DNA of 34,374 nt. Source: an uncultured Roseobacter sp. (GTDB lineage: Bacteria; Pseudomonadota; Alphaproteobacteria; Rhodobacterales; Rhodobacteraceae). The notes under the pieces are model-generated. The model was not told the DNA's origin. It was given only the letters and a program-made list of their open reading frames with translations, and made no database searches. A program made the position numbers and the translations under genes. The stretch spans positions 1 to 34,374 of the forward strand of contig NZ_CANMDB010000019.1 in assembly GCF_947496515.1 (NCBI RefSeq). Direction: 5' to 3'. Shown piece after piece: positions 15,257 through 22,656 of this stretch; position 1 is the first letter of the stretch; each line of letters starts with the position of its first letter.

Positions 15257-17992
15257 CTACTTTACAGTTCTGCGCGGTGCCTTTGAACGCGAACTGGTCG
15301 CGACATAGGATTGATACTCCGAAAAAGGCATCGGCTTGCCAAAGAAGTATCCTTGAGCCTCGGCCATGCGGTGGGTTTTGAGAAACCTCAGATGCTGGTC
15401 CGTTTCGACACCTTCGCAGAGCAAGGTCATCCCAAGACCGCAGCACAGGTCACTAACCGCAGTCAGGATTGCTTCGGCGGCTGGATCGGTTTGCAGACCA
15501 AGCAGGAAAGACTTGTCAACCTTGAGCTTCTCGATCGGAAGTTGTGAGATATATCCCAACGAGGAATACCCCGTTCCGAAATCATCTAGCGCCCAGCAGA
15601 CACCGCGAAACTGAATGTCGCGCATCTTCTCTACGAGCTCTCCTGTACTGTCGAACAAGACGGTCTCTGTGAGTTCAAGGCAGAGGCGGGACGCTGGAAA
15701 TTTGGTCTCCTGCAACAGAGCGCTGATATCGCTGACGATGTTGTCTGCCGTCATCTGGATGCCCGATACATTGACGGCAACGCCCAGGGGGGACGGCAGC
15801 GTCATGGTATCACGGATTGCCTTATCCAGAACCCACGCCCCCAACTCGTTTATGAAACCCGTTGACTCTGCGATCTCGATAAACTCATCGGGGTAGATCT
15901 GTCCAATCGTATCGGAGTCCCAACGCAAGAGCGCTTCGGAGCCTATGAGCTCAAGATCTTCGACGCGGTGCTGCGGCTGATACCACACCTCGAACTCTTC
16001 ACGGTCCAGCGCGCGCCCCATCGCGCGCTCTATCGCTCTCGATCTGAACTGTTTCTTTGAAAGCGTCGGGCTATACGCCCGGGGTGCGTCATCTCCGGCC
16101 AGTTTGGCGGCATCTAGTGCCTCCTCGGCCTGGGAAAGCGCTTGAGCCGCCGAAAAGTCACTGCTTGGATCAATGATGGAGTATCCCAGCCTCACGCCAA
16201 CCCGAGCGTTTGCATTCTCAAGCTCGTAAGGCATGGCGACCATGTCGCTCAGGTTATGCGCGAGATCCGAGGTATCTGTCCTCTCTGCGGTATTTTCCGT
16301 AAAACAGGCGAAAGTGTCGCCGCCAAGTCGTGCGACAGCGGAAATGTCCAGCTGCGCATTCTCTACACGTTTGACAATATGCTGAAGAAGAGCATCCCCG
16401 ATATCCCGGCCCAAAACAACATTCACGGTTTTGAATCGGCTCAGGTTGAACACAAAGATCCCAAAGGGTTCTCCAGCCTCGGCTCGAAGCGTGATAAACT
16501 CCAGAAATACGCTGCGCCTGAGCGCTCCAGTGAGCGTATCGTAGCTCGACAGATAGGCAATGTCGCGCTTTTGCTTATTGATCGTCGTGACGTCTCGGAT
16601 GGATAGGGTGGCGATCCGAACCGTTCGCTCATTGTTTCGATCGAAGGTCACTGTCTTTGACGGTGTCACCGTGTACTCAAGGTGAAACACGGCGTCGTCT
16701 TTGGCGACTTCATAGCTCCGCAACTCTCCGCCATCGCCCGTCCGCATAGCATCAAGGGCATCGTTTCTGAGCCTGGCGGGAAGCGAAAGGTCGTCCGCAG
16801 CACTACAGCTAAAAAGACGGGCGGCGGACTCACTGTGCATCTGAACACGGCCCGTCTCGTCAAGAATTGCAATCGCATCGAAACTGTCGTCAAACACCTG
16901 CTTCAGCAAGGCCGAGGTGTTGGCAACCTCCTGCCGTTGCCGGGCAATGGTTTCCCTGTTGAGCTTAAGCCACCAAAGCAGCGACCAGCTGCAAAAGACG
17001 AGCAGTCCGGGGTAAAGCGGTGCCGTCGGGATCACGACGGCATGCCGCGCGAAGGCTGCGAAAGCCACAGCCTCGCTCAGGGAGAGCGCGAGGCCAGCGG
17101 CGGACAGCAGAACCGTCGGTTTTTGAAACGCTTTTGTCTGAAGCAGGAGCACAAGCGCGAACAGAGTACACAAGACCCACGTTCGCGCGACAGTAGTTGG
17201 AACGATGCCAGCAGCCAGCGTTTCAGCCGCCAGGACATGCACCAGCGGTCCCGGGATGACCCCATGAACGGGAACGACAAAAAGATCACCCAATTCGATG
17301 GCGGAGGCCCCAACGATGATCGATCGCCCGGCGACGATGTCTGGTTCGAACCTGCCTTCCGCAACGTCGACGGCAGAGAGGATCGGGACGCTACCGGGCT
17401 GCGTAGCGAAGTTGATTGGAAAGCTGCCGGTTTGTTCCAGAAAGGTACCGGTCAGCAAGGCGGCCGCCGAGGGGATGTACTCTCCTGCAATCACCTCGCC
17501 GTAGGGATAGAAGCGAACGGCACCATGTGCGTCGCTGAAAACGTTGACGAGGGCTGGCCAGCTTCTCTCGGCAAAAGCCTGCATCGGCCAGTTCATCGCC
17601 GGTTCACTACTTGCCGTGCGATCGAGCTGTTGAAAAACCGGCAGATAAGCGTTCCCTGATCGGTCAAGAGCCCCCGCAAACGCAGCATCACCGGCAGCGT
17701 CAGCAGAAAAGGCAAAGTCGATGTCGAAAAAGACATCGAGCGCGCCTGCTGTGGTGAGATTGTCGAGTATATCGGCGTGGATCTGACGGGACCAAGGCCA
17801 GCTACCCACGGCATGGATGGAATGTGCATCGATTGCCACAAACACGAAGTCGCCCGAGGCGCTACGGTCTAGCAAACCTGTTCTGAGATCTTCGACCCAT
17901 TCATTCAACCCACGGAAAACGTCGCCGCGGTCAGCAAGGAGTACCGCGGCGACGACGAGATGCGCAACCAGCAGATGGCGCACTACCTGCAA
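15257..17992 (-). CDS. CHASE2-PAS-GGDEF-EAL protein, likely c-di-GMP phosphodiesterase
   Basis: A 911-residue inner-membrane signalling protein. An N-terminal helix (about 3-20) and a periplasmic CHASE2 domain (about 22-265, containing DFVFVAIDAHSIHAVGSWPW) come first. Three spans follow (about 268-345), then a PAS domain (about 365-470), GGDEF (about 480-640) and EAL (about 655-895). The cyclase is degenerate: GGDTF replaces GGDEF, NLSRFK replaces the metal-binding DxDxFK motif, and no RxxD inhibitory site is seen. The EAL half keeps EALLRW, NVSG, ELTE, DDFGTGYSS, the KVDKSF lysine, EGVET and QGYFFGKPM. It should therefore hydrolyse c-di-GMP, with the GGDEF perhaps binding nucleotide. The start (TTG 17992 or GTG 17983) lies 8-17 bp after the fecR stop, so the two are coupled. 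Confidence 0.9.
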   Translation of the reverse strand: MQVVRHLLVAHLVVAAVLLADRGDVFRGLNEWVEDLRTGLLDRSASGDFVFVAIDAHSIHAVGSWPWSRQIHADILDNLTTAGALDVFFDIDFAFSADAAGDAAFAGALDRSGNAYLPVFQQLDRTASSEPAMNWPMQAFAERSWPALVNVFSDAHGAVRFYPYGEVIAGEYIPSAAALLTGTFLEQTGSFPINFATQPGSVPILSAVDVAEGRFEPDIVAGRSIIVGASAIELGDLFVVPVHGVIPGPLVHVLAAETLAAGIVPTTVARTWVLCTLFALVLLLQTKAFQKPTVLLSAAGLALSLSEAVAFAAFARHAVVIPTAPLYPGLLVFCSWSLLWWLKLNRETIARQRQEVANTSALLKQVFDDSFDAIAILDETGRVQMHSESAARLFSCSAADDLSLPARLRNDALDAMRTGDGGELRSYEVAKDDAVFHLEYTVTPSKTVTFDRNNERTVRIATLSIRDVTTINKQKRDIAYLSSYDTLTGALRRSVFLEFITLRAEAGEPFGIFVFNLSRFKTVNVVLGRDIGDALLQHIVKRVENAQLDISAVARLGGDTFACFTENTAERTDTSDLAHNLSDMVAMPYELENANARVGVRLGYSIIDPSSDFSAAQALSQAEEALDAAKLAGDDAPRAYSPTLSKKQFRSRAIERAMGRALDREEFEVWYQPQHRVEDLELIGSEALLRWDSDTIGQIYPDEFIEIAESTGFINELGAWVLDKAIRDTMTLPSPLGVAVNVSGIQMTADNIVSDISALLQETKFPASRLCLELTETVLFDSTGELVEKMRDIQFRGVCWALDDFGTGYSSLGYISQLPIEKLKVDKSFLLGLQTDPAAEAILTAVSDLCCGLGMTLLCEGVETDQHLRFLKTHRMAEAQGYFFGKPMPFSEYQSYVATSSRSKAPRRTVK

Positions 17993-18000
17993 GGGCGGTG

Positions 18001-18282
18001 TCAGTTGTTGCCTCCGTTGCCTTTTCCATTGCCATTGTTGCCCTTGCCGTTACCACCACCGTTTCCATTTCCGCCACCGTTGCCGTTCCCGCCACCATTC
18101 CCGTTTCCACCACCGCCGCCATTTCCACCGCCGCCGCCATTTCCACCGCCGCCGCCATTTCCACCGCCGCCACCATTGCCGTTGCCGCCACCGTTGCCGC
18201 CACCGTTGCCGTTGCCGCCACCGTTGCCGCCACCGTTGCCGTTGCCGCCACCATTGCCGCGTCCGCGTCCGTTTCCGTTGTT
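18001..18282 (-). repeat. Gly/Asn-coding tandem repeats in fecR
   Basis: GC-rich tandem repeats encode about 93 residues of almost only Gly and Asn. On the plus strand, an 18-bp unit (ATTTCCACCGCCGCCGCC) runs at 18121-18138 and 18139-18156 and, slightly altered, at 18157-18174. A 30-bp unit is present in two exact copies at 18181-18210 and 18211-18240, followed by a partial third. Such perfect repeats are prone to copy-number change by slippage. Confidence 0.9.
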
Positions 18283-18954
18283 AGATGCATCAGTGGCGCC
18301 GGGGCGGTTTTCGTCTGTACGCCCTCTGGCACGGGCATTGCCCTTACGTTCCGAGGCGGGCACCTCTCGCAATTCAAGGCTGAACCTGTTCGTGGCGCCC
18401 GGAACCTCGCTGGTGACTTCTGCAGCGCTCACACTGAGGTCGCGCCCGTTGGAGACCGCCTCACGACCGGCTTCAACTTCGACGCTGCCTCTCTCATTGC
18501 GGACCTCCACGACACCCTTGTCCACCCGGACAGACGCGCTCTGTTCGTCGGTCGTCACCTCCAGAACCGTGCCCTTGATGACAGCGGCAAGGTGCGGCGT
18601 GACGACGCTGGTGCGTTTGCGCTTTTTGGTTGTTACGGACAAGAAGACCGAGCCACGCTGATGCGTCACCTGCGTGCGCTGTCCCGTCGGTTCAGAAACC
18701 GAGATGGCGGCCAAGGTGTCCGCGCGGTAAACGATACGCTCGTCTCCTCGGCCAAGGATCGCCCGGCCCCGCGTCCCGGTGCGGATCCAGCTTCCGTTCG
18801 AAAGTGTCCCCCCTTCCTCTGCACGTGTCCACGTCTTGCCGTCAACGGAAATGCGAACACTCCCATCAACACGCTGGATCTCCCACCCTGCGGCAGTGGC
18901 GTGGACAGCGGTGGTGATCAGGAAAACAAATGCGACGATTGTGCGGATAAACAT
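18001..18954 (-). CDS. FecR-domain secreted protein with Gly/Asn repeat tail
   Basis: A 317-residue exported protein. Residues 1-22 are a signal peptide (MFIRTIVAFVFLITTAVHATA). Residues about 24-150 form a FecR domain: DGSVRISVDGKTWTRAEEGG, then SNGSWIRTGTRGRAILGRGD, then GSVFLSVTTKKRK and VIKGTVLEVTTDEQSASVRV. A basic linker (about 195-224) leads to a roughly 93-residue tail of NGGG/NGNGGG units with a few Lys and Arg. The tail is presumably disordered, periplasmic or exposed. There is no FecI-like sigma factor nearby; instead the partner is the CHASE2 protein immediately downstream, an association known for FecR-like proteins. A GAGGTGA ribosome-binding site precedes the ATG. It may present an envelope or surface signal to CHASE2 (inference). 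Confidence 0.88.
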   Translation of the reverse strand: MFIRTIVAFVFLITTAVHATAAGWEIQRVDGSVRISVDGKTWTRAEEGGTLSNGSWIRTGTRGRAILGRGDERIVYRADTLAAISVSEPTGQRTQVTHQRGSVFLSVTTKKRKRTSVVTPHLAAVIKGTVLEVTTDEQSASVRVDKGVVEVRNERGSVEVEAGREAVSNGRDLSVSAAEVTSEVPGATNRFSLELREVPASERKGNARARGRTDENRPGATDASNNGNGRGRGNGGGNGNGGGNGGGNGNGGGNGGGNGNGGGGGNGGGGGNGGGGGNGGGGGNGNGGGNGNGGGNGNGGGNGKGNNGNGKGNGGNN

Positions 18955-19021
18955 GGCTCACCTCTTAGAGAAGAGCCGCAAGGATACAGAGAAGAAGTAA
19001 AGGAACTGGAAAACGACTCTC

Positions 19022-19052
19022 GAACCGCGCGAGTTAAGTTAACGAGCGGTTT
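19022..19052. promoter_or_regulatory. Nested dyad upstream of fecR operon
   Basis: The outer arms AACCGC (19023-19028) and GCGGTT (19046-19051) enclose a perfect GTTAA-G-TTAAC palindrome (19033-19043). The site lies 68-98 bp upstream of the fecR-like start, where a regulator of the FecR/CHASE2 operon could bind. No matching regulator gene is adjacent. Confidence 0.35.
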
Positions 19053-19207
19053 CCGCTTTCTGGACCCGGCCAGAAGGTAGTAGATCATCGAAGATATTTT
19101 AGAGCGCAGAAATTGCCGTGGTCCGTCCAGCGGCAGCCCTAACGTGCCCCTCATCGGTCCCTTACGTTTGAGTTTTCTCCGATCCGTTCATAAGGTCCTC
19201 ACTATCC

Positions 19208-19684
19208 TCAAGGGCTTTCGCTTGCGGTGTTTTCTCGTGTCGGGCGGCAATCTGGGTTGCACAAGAGCGCACTTCTTGTCGTTCCTCTGTAGATCAACGC
19301 GCGATGCCCGGTCATTTCATCGACAATCACGCTCCATTCCGACAGCCTTCTACCATCCTCATTGAGCAGAATGACATTGGTACGACCCTCGGCCTGAGCC
19401 GTCAGCACCAATGCTGTTGCATTGACAACCGAGGTGGTCACAACCTCCGGGTTGCCGACAATCACCGTATCGAAGGGTTCAGCGGCAGTTTTGAGACGCG
19501 CCTCGCCGTTCGATAGTCGGAGCGTGAGCGTCTCCATGCCCTCAGAACCCGCGTTTTGTGCACGAAGGACACCGCTTGGCGAAGCCACAAAAAAAAGAAT
19601 CAAAAACGAGAGAGTGGCAAAATTGCGGCACCGAGACCGGCAACCAGGCAAGAAGATGGCAACTTTCACTGAACTTGGTCCCAT
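19208..19684 (-). CDS. Standalone pilus-secretin N-domain protein (CpaC N-terminal-like)
   Basis: A 158-residue exported protein. ATG 19684 is preferred to the upstream TTG 19711. A hydrophobic export segment lies at about residues 24-40 (ATLSFLILFFVASPSGVL). Residues about 50-125 match the N-terminal domain of Tad secretins: ETLTLRLSNGEARLKTAAEP, then DTVIVGNPEVVTTSVVNATA, then VLTAQAEGRTNVILLNEDG. This resembles the start of the full CpaC at 26680 but lacks the BON and secretin domains. It is probably a periplasmic accessory of the pilus channel. It diverges from flp, sharing a 249-bp promoter region. Four cysteines near the ends are unusual for this domain. Confidence 0.75.
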   Translation of the reverse strand: MGPSSVKVAIFLPGCRSRCRNFATLSFLILFFVASPSGVLRAQNAGSEGMETLTLRLSNGEARLKTAAEPFDTVIVGNPEVVTTSVVNATALVLTAQAEGRTNVILLNEDGRRLSEWSVIVDEMTGHRALIYRGTTRSALLCNPDCRPTRENTASESP

Positions 19685-19747
19685 TATCGCCACTTTATGA
19701 ACAATATCCAAACGCGTGGTCGGATCGTCGGAAGATATTGCACCTTT

Positions 19748-19854
19748 GGTAAAGGAAGCATTACCGACACTGATTTTGGCTTGCTATTCAGAATGTTCAC
19801 ACCTCGAAAGCCTGTCTGATTGAAGCCGAGTTGCCCGGCTTAAGTGCAATTTTA
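19748..19854 (+). promoter_or_regulatory. Upstream region of flp with candidate CtrA box
   Basis: Between the divergent secretin-N gene and flp there is GGTAA-N8-TTACC (19748-19765) and a hairpin AAGCCG-N7-CGGCTT (19823-19841). There is also TTAA-GTGCAAT-TTTA (19840-19854), a 7-of-8 match to the CtrA box TTAA-N7-TTAA. CtrA control of Flp-type pilin genes is known in Caulobacter; here it is inferred. Confidence 0.4.
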
Positions 19855-19933
19855 TCAGTTATATTAAGGATTTGTTTCCATCCATTCGGCGTACTGCAGA
19901 GCAATGCAAACCACTGGAAGGAGTTTCCTCGTT

Positions 19934-20122
19934 ATGTTGATGAAGAAAATGATGATCGATTCGCGTGAGCTTGTTGCCGACCGCAAAGGTGCAACGGCAA
20001 TCGAGTACGGGCTGATTGCAGCAGGCATCGCACTGGTCGTTGTGGCCGCGATCGCTTTGTTGAGCCCACAGCTGACCGCGACCTTCGGCGCTCTCACAAC
20101 AGCTCTGACACCACCGGCCTAA
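19934..20122 (+). CDS. flp: Flp/PilA-type pilin
   Basis: A 62-residue pilin precursor, the structural subunit of the Tad pilus. The leader MLMKKMMIDSRELVADRKG ends at the Flp prepilin cleavage site, and the mature protein begins ATAIEYGLIAAGIALVVVAA with the conserved Glu-Tyr pair after cleavage and a single hydrophobic helix. The C-terminus is short (LTATFGALTTALTPPA), as in this family. ATG 19934 is chosen because GGAAGGAG sits 10 bp before it; the frame begins earlier at 19904 without such a site. The peptidase that processes it is CpaA at 27362. A terminator-like hairpin follows before cpaF. Confidence 0.95.
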   Translation: MLMKKMMIDSRELVADRKGATAIEYGLIAAGIALVVVAAIALLSPQLTATFGALTTALTPPA

Positions 20123-20138
20123 TCAAGCCGATCGCTGC

Positions 20139-20165
20139 ATCCCGGGCCCGGTTGGGCTCCGGGAT
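20139..20165 (+). other. GC-rich hairpin after flp
   Basis: ATCCCGGGCCC pairs with GGGC-t-CCGGGAT around a GGTT loop, giving 11 bp with one bulged base. It begins 17 bp after the flp stop. It may stabilise the flp transcript end against 3' decay and works together with the terminator-like hairpin at 20182. Confidence 0.55.
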
Positions 20166-20181
20166 CGCACGAAATACCGAA

Positions 20182-20221
20182 GGAAGGGTCGAATGCTTCG
20201 GCCCTTCCATTTTCCAATTTT
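20182..20221 (+). terminator. Intercistronic terminator/attenuator between flp and cpaF
   Basis: GGAAGGGTCGAA (20182-20193) pairs over 12 bp (one G-U wobble) with TTCGGCCCTTCC (20197-20208) around a TGC loop. It is followed by ATTTTCCAATTTTA. This is a classic Rho-independent signal, placed 13 bp before the cpaF start. Partial read-through would give much flp mRNA and less cpaF-tadBC mRNA. Confidence 0.75.
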
Positions 20222-20233
20222 AGGGAGCGTGAC

Positions 20234-21664
20234 ATGCCATTCGGTCGGGCACAGTCGAAAGCCACACCGCCTGCCTCTACGCTCGTGTCGGCGGAGACCT
20301 CCGCCGGTGCCATTCCCCTATCAAAAGAGACCAACACAAACCCGCCCCAGTCCGAAGAAGATCGCTCAGAGGTATTCAAAGCCAAGGCCAAGGTTTTCAA
20401 CGCCCTCGTTGATGCCGTCGATATCTCGCGGATCGCAACGACGGATCGTAGCGAAGCGGCCGAAGAGATTGGCGCAATCGCCGCCGAAATCATCGACGAG
20501 AAGCGGATACCTCTGACCGTCAAGGATCAGGAATGGCTCATCGACAGCATCATTGACGATGTTCTGGGCTACGGCCCGCTGGAGCAGTTACTGCGCCGCG
20601 ACGACATCTCGGACATCATGGTCAATGGCGCGGATGACGTCTTTATCGAGGTGGGCGGCAAGACCCAGAAGACCAGCATCCGGTTTCAGAGCAATGAGCA
20701 ACTGCTCAATATCTGCCAACGGATCGTCAGCCAAGTAGGGCGGCGTGTAGACGAAAGCTCGCCCATTTGCGATGCGCGCCTCATGGACGGGAGCCGCGTC
20801 AACGTCATTGCACCGCCGCTCGCGGTGGACGGGCCGACCCTGACGATCCGCAAATTCAAGAAAGACAAGCTTACGCTTGAAGACCTCGTTGGGTTCGGGT
20901 CGATCTCCGAACAAGGGGCGGAAATCCTGCGGATTATTGGCCGTGTCCGGTGCAATACGTTGATTTCGGGCGGGACGGGATCCGGCAAGACGACGCTCTT
21001 GAATTGCCTCACGCGCTTCATCGACACGGACGAGAGGATCGTGACCTGCGAGGATGCCGCCGAGCTGCAGCTTCAGCAGCCGCATGTGGTGAGACTGGAG
21101 ACGCGCCCGGCCAACATCGAGGGCAAGGGCGAGATCACCATGCGTGAGCTGGTGAAGAACTGTCTGCGGATGCGGCCCGAGCGGATTATCGTGGGTGAGG
21201 TGCGCGGCGCTGAGGCTTTCGATCTGCTCCAGGCCATGAATACGGGCCACGATGGGTCCATGGGAACCCTTCACGCCAACTCGCCACGTGAAGCACTGGC
21301 CCGGCTTGAATCGATGATCTCCGTCGGAGGTGTGAGCCTGCCACCCAAGACGATCCGCGAGATGATGGTGTCCTCCATCGATGTCATCGTACAGGCCAGC
21401 CGGTTGCGTGACGGGCGACGGGTCATCACGCATGTGACCGAGGTGCTGGGGATGGAAGGCGATGTGATCACGACCCAGGACATCTTCAAGTTTGAGATCA
21501 CAGGCGAAAGCGAGGACGGAAAAGTCATTGGGACGCATCGCGCCAACGGTGGTGGCCGGCCCGGTTTCTGGGACCGCGCGGTGTACTACAACGAACAAGG
21601 GCGGTTGACCGAGGCGCTGGACGGATCCGATCCACGCTCCATGCGGCGCGATCTGGAAGCGTAG
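20234..21664 (+). CDS. cpaF: CpaF/TadA pilus secretion ATPase
   Basis: A 476-residue cytoplasmic hexameric ATPase that powers Flp pilus assembly. A variable N-terminal region (1-55) precedes the N-domain (about 60-240, with [20 protein letters not shown]). The RecA-like core follows: Walker [13 protein letters not shown] (about 247-258), the Asp box region [13 protein letters not shown], Walker B-like [20 protein letters not shown], and the His box [18 protein letters not shown]. The length is normal. It is followed 1 bp later by tadB, and the cpaF-tadB-tadC-tadG block is tightly packed. GGGAGC before ATG 20234 serves as the ribosome-binding site. Confidence 0.96.
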   Translation: MPFGRAQSKATPPASTLVSAETSAGAIPLSKETNTNPPQSEEDRSEVFKAKAKVFNALVDAVDISRIATTDRSEAAEEIGAIAAEIIDEKRIPLTVKDQEWLIDSIIDDVLGYGPLEQLLRRDDISDIMVNGADDVFIEVGGKTQKTSIRFQSNEQLLNICQRIVSQVGRRVDESSPICDARLMDGSRVNVIAPPLAVDGPTLTIRKFKKDKLTLEDLVGFGSISEQGAEILRIIGRVRCNTLISGGTGSGKTTLLNCLTRFIDTDERIVTCEDAAELQLQQPHVVRLETRPANIEGKGEITMRELVKNCLRMRPERIIVGEVRGAEAFDLLQAMNTGHDGSMGTLHANSPREALARLESMISVGGVSLPPKTIREMMVSSIDVIVQASRLRDGRRVITHVTEVLGMEGDVITTQDIFKFEITGESEDGKVIGTHRANGGGRPGFWDRAVYYNEQGRLTEALDGSDPRSMRRDLEA

Positions 21665-21665
21665 G

Positions 21666-22655
21666 ATGGATCCTTTCCTCGCATATATGCCCATCTTTAT
21701 CGCCGGGCTGGCGGCGCTCACCGTGAGCGGGTTGATGATTGCTTTGGTGTGGCCGAGGCTCACGGGGCGGGATGCGCTGGCGCGGCGGGTCGAGGCAATT
21801 GCGGCGCAGGTGCATCCCGAGGGCGTCAGTGAAACCAGGGGAGACGCAGGCCAACAACGATCTGTCAAGCAGGCGCTACGCGAGGTCGAAGAGGTCCGTC
21901 GCGCATCCAATCGCCGGATGTTGATCAGGCGCCTGCGCGAGGCGGGGCTGAACTGGTCGAAAAAGCGCTTCTATGCGACGTCGGTCGGGCTCGGGCTTCT
22001 CGGCGGCGCCTTCGGGCTGCTTGTCGGCGACGGCGTGCTCCTGCCCATCGGCTTTGCCGCTGGCGCGGGCTTAGGGCTGCCGAACCTCGTTCTGTCCTTG
22101 CGCAGAAAGGCCCGCGTCAAGGCGATGATGTCGGAATTTCCAACCGCCATCGACATCGTGGTACGGGGCGTGAAGTCTGGTCTGCCGTTTCAGGACTGTC
22201 TGCGGATCATTGCGCAGGAGACCAAGGATCCGCTGAAATCGGAATTCCAGAAGATCCTCAACGACCTTAACGTCGGCCTCCCGATGAGCGATGCGATACA
22301 ACGTTTTGCCGAACGGGTTCCGTTGAACGAGGCCAACTTCTTCGCCATTGTCATCACCATCCAGGCAAGGACAGGCGGCAGCCTTGCGGACTCCCTGACC
22401 AACCTGTCCGCAGTGCTGCGGGAGCGCAACAAGATGCGCGACAAGATTAAGGCGATGAGTTCGGAGGCGAAAGCCTCGGGCGCCATCATCGGATCGCTGC
22501 CGGTTGTGGTGACGGGCATCATGTACTTGACAAGCCCCGACTACATCTCGCTGCTCTTTACCGAGACCGGCGGCAACCTGGTGCTGGTGATCTCAGGAAT
22601 GTGGATGACCATCGGCGTGCTGGTCATGCGCAAGATGATCAACTTCGATTTCTGA
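21666..22655 (+). CDS. tadB: TadB inner-membrane platform protein
   Basis: A 329-residue protein of the type II secretion F-domain family. It has an N-terminal span (about 3-30, PFLAYMPIFIAGLAALTVSG), a pair of spans at about 98-140 (SVGLGLLGGAFGLLVGDGVL, then FAAGAGLGLPNLVLSL), a cytoplasmic helical T2SSF domain (about 155-285, with SGLPFQDCLRIIAQETKDPL and ANFFAIVITIQARTGGSLAD), and a C-terminal span (about 295-325). With TadC it forms the membrane platform on which the CpaF ATPase acts. It starts 1 bp after the cpaF stop and ends 1 bp before tadC. Confidence 0.95.
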   Translation: MDPFLAYMPIFIAGLAALTVSGLMIALVWPRLTGRDALARRVEAIAAQVHPEGVSETRGDAGQQRSVKQALREVEEVRRASNRRMLIRRLREAGLNWSKKRFYATSVGLGLLGGAFGLLVGDGVLLPIGFAAGAGLGLPNLVLSLRRKARVKAMMSEFPTAIDIVVRGVKSGLPFQDCLRIIAQETKDPLKSEFQKILNDLNVGLPMSDAIQRFAERVPLNEANFFAIVITIQARTGGSLADSLTNLSAVLRERNKMRDKIKAMSSEAKASGAIIGSLPVVVTGIMYLTSPDYISLLFTETGGNLVLVISGMWMTIGVLVMRKMINFDF

Positions 22656-22656
22656 T

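Noticed and set aside
16682-17659. Plus-strand open frame of 325 codons opposite the EAL gene
   Set aside because: Antisense shadow; its translation is rich in Arg/Gly/Asp without motifs.
18121-18240. Short regular repeats considered as a CRISPR array
   Set aside because: The repeats are contiguous, without unique spacers, and encode Gly/Asn in frame inside fecR.
17998-19080. Plus-strand open frames opposite the fecR gene, including Pro/Phe-rich and Ala/Thr-rich versions
   Set aside because: They arise because the Gly/Asn repeat DNA has no stops in several frames. The minus-strand frame has a signal peptide, a FecR domain and a good ribosome-binding site.
20588-21910. Long minus-strand open frame (440 codons) opposite cpaF/tadB
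   Set aside because: It is an antisense shadow of the strongly supported cpaF and tadB genes and shows no domain or signal of its own. High-GC codon bias creates such frames.
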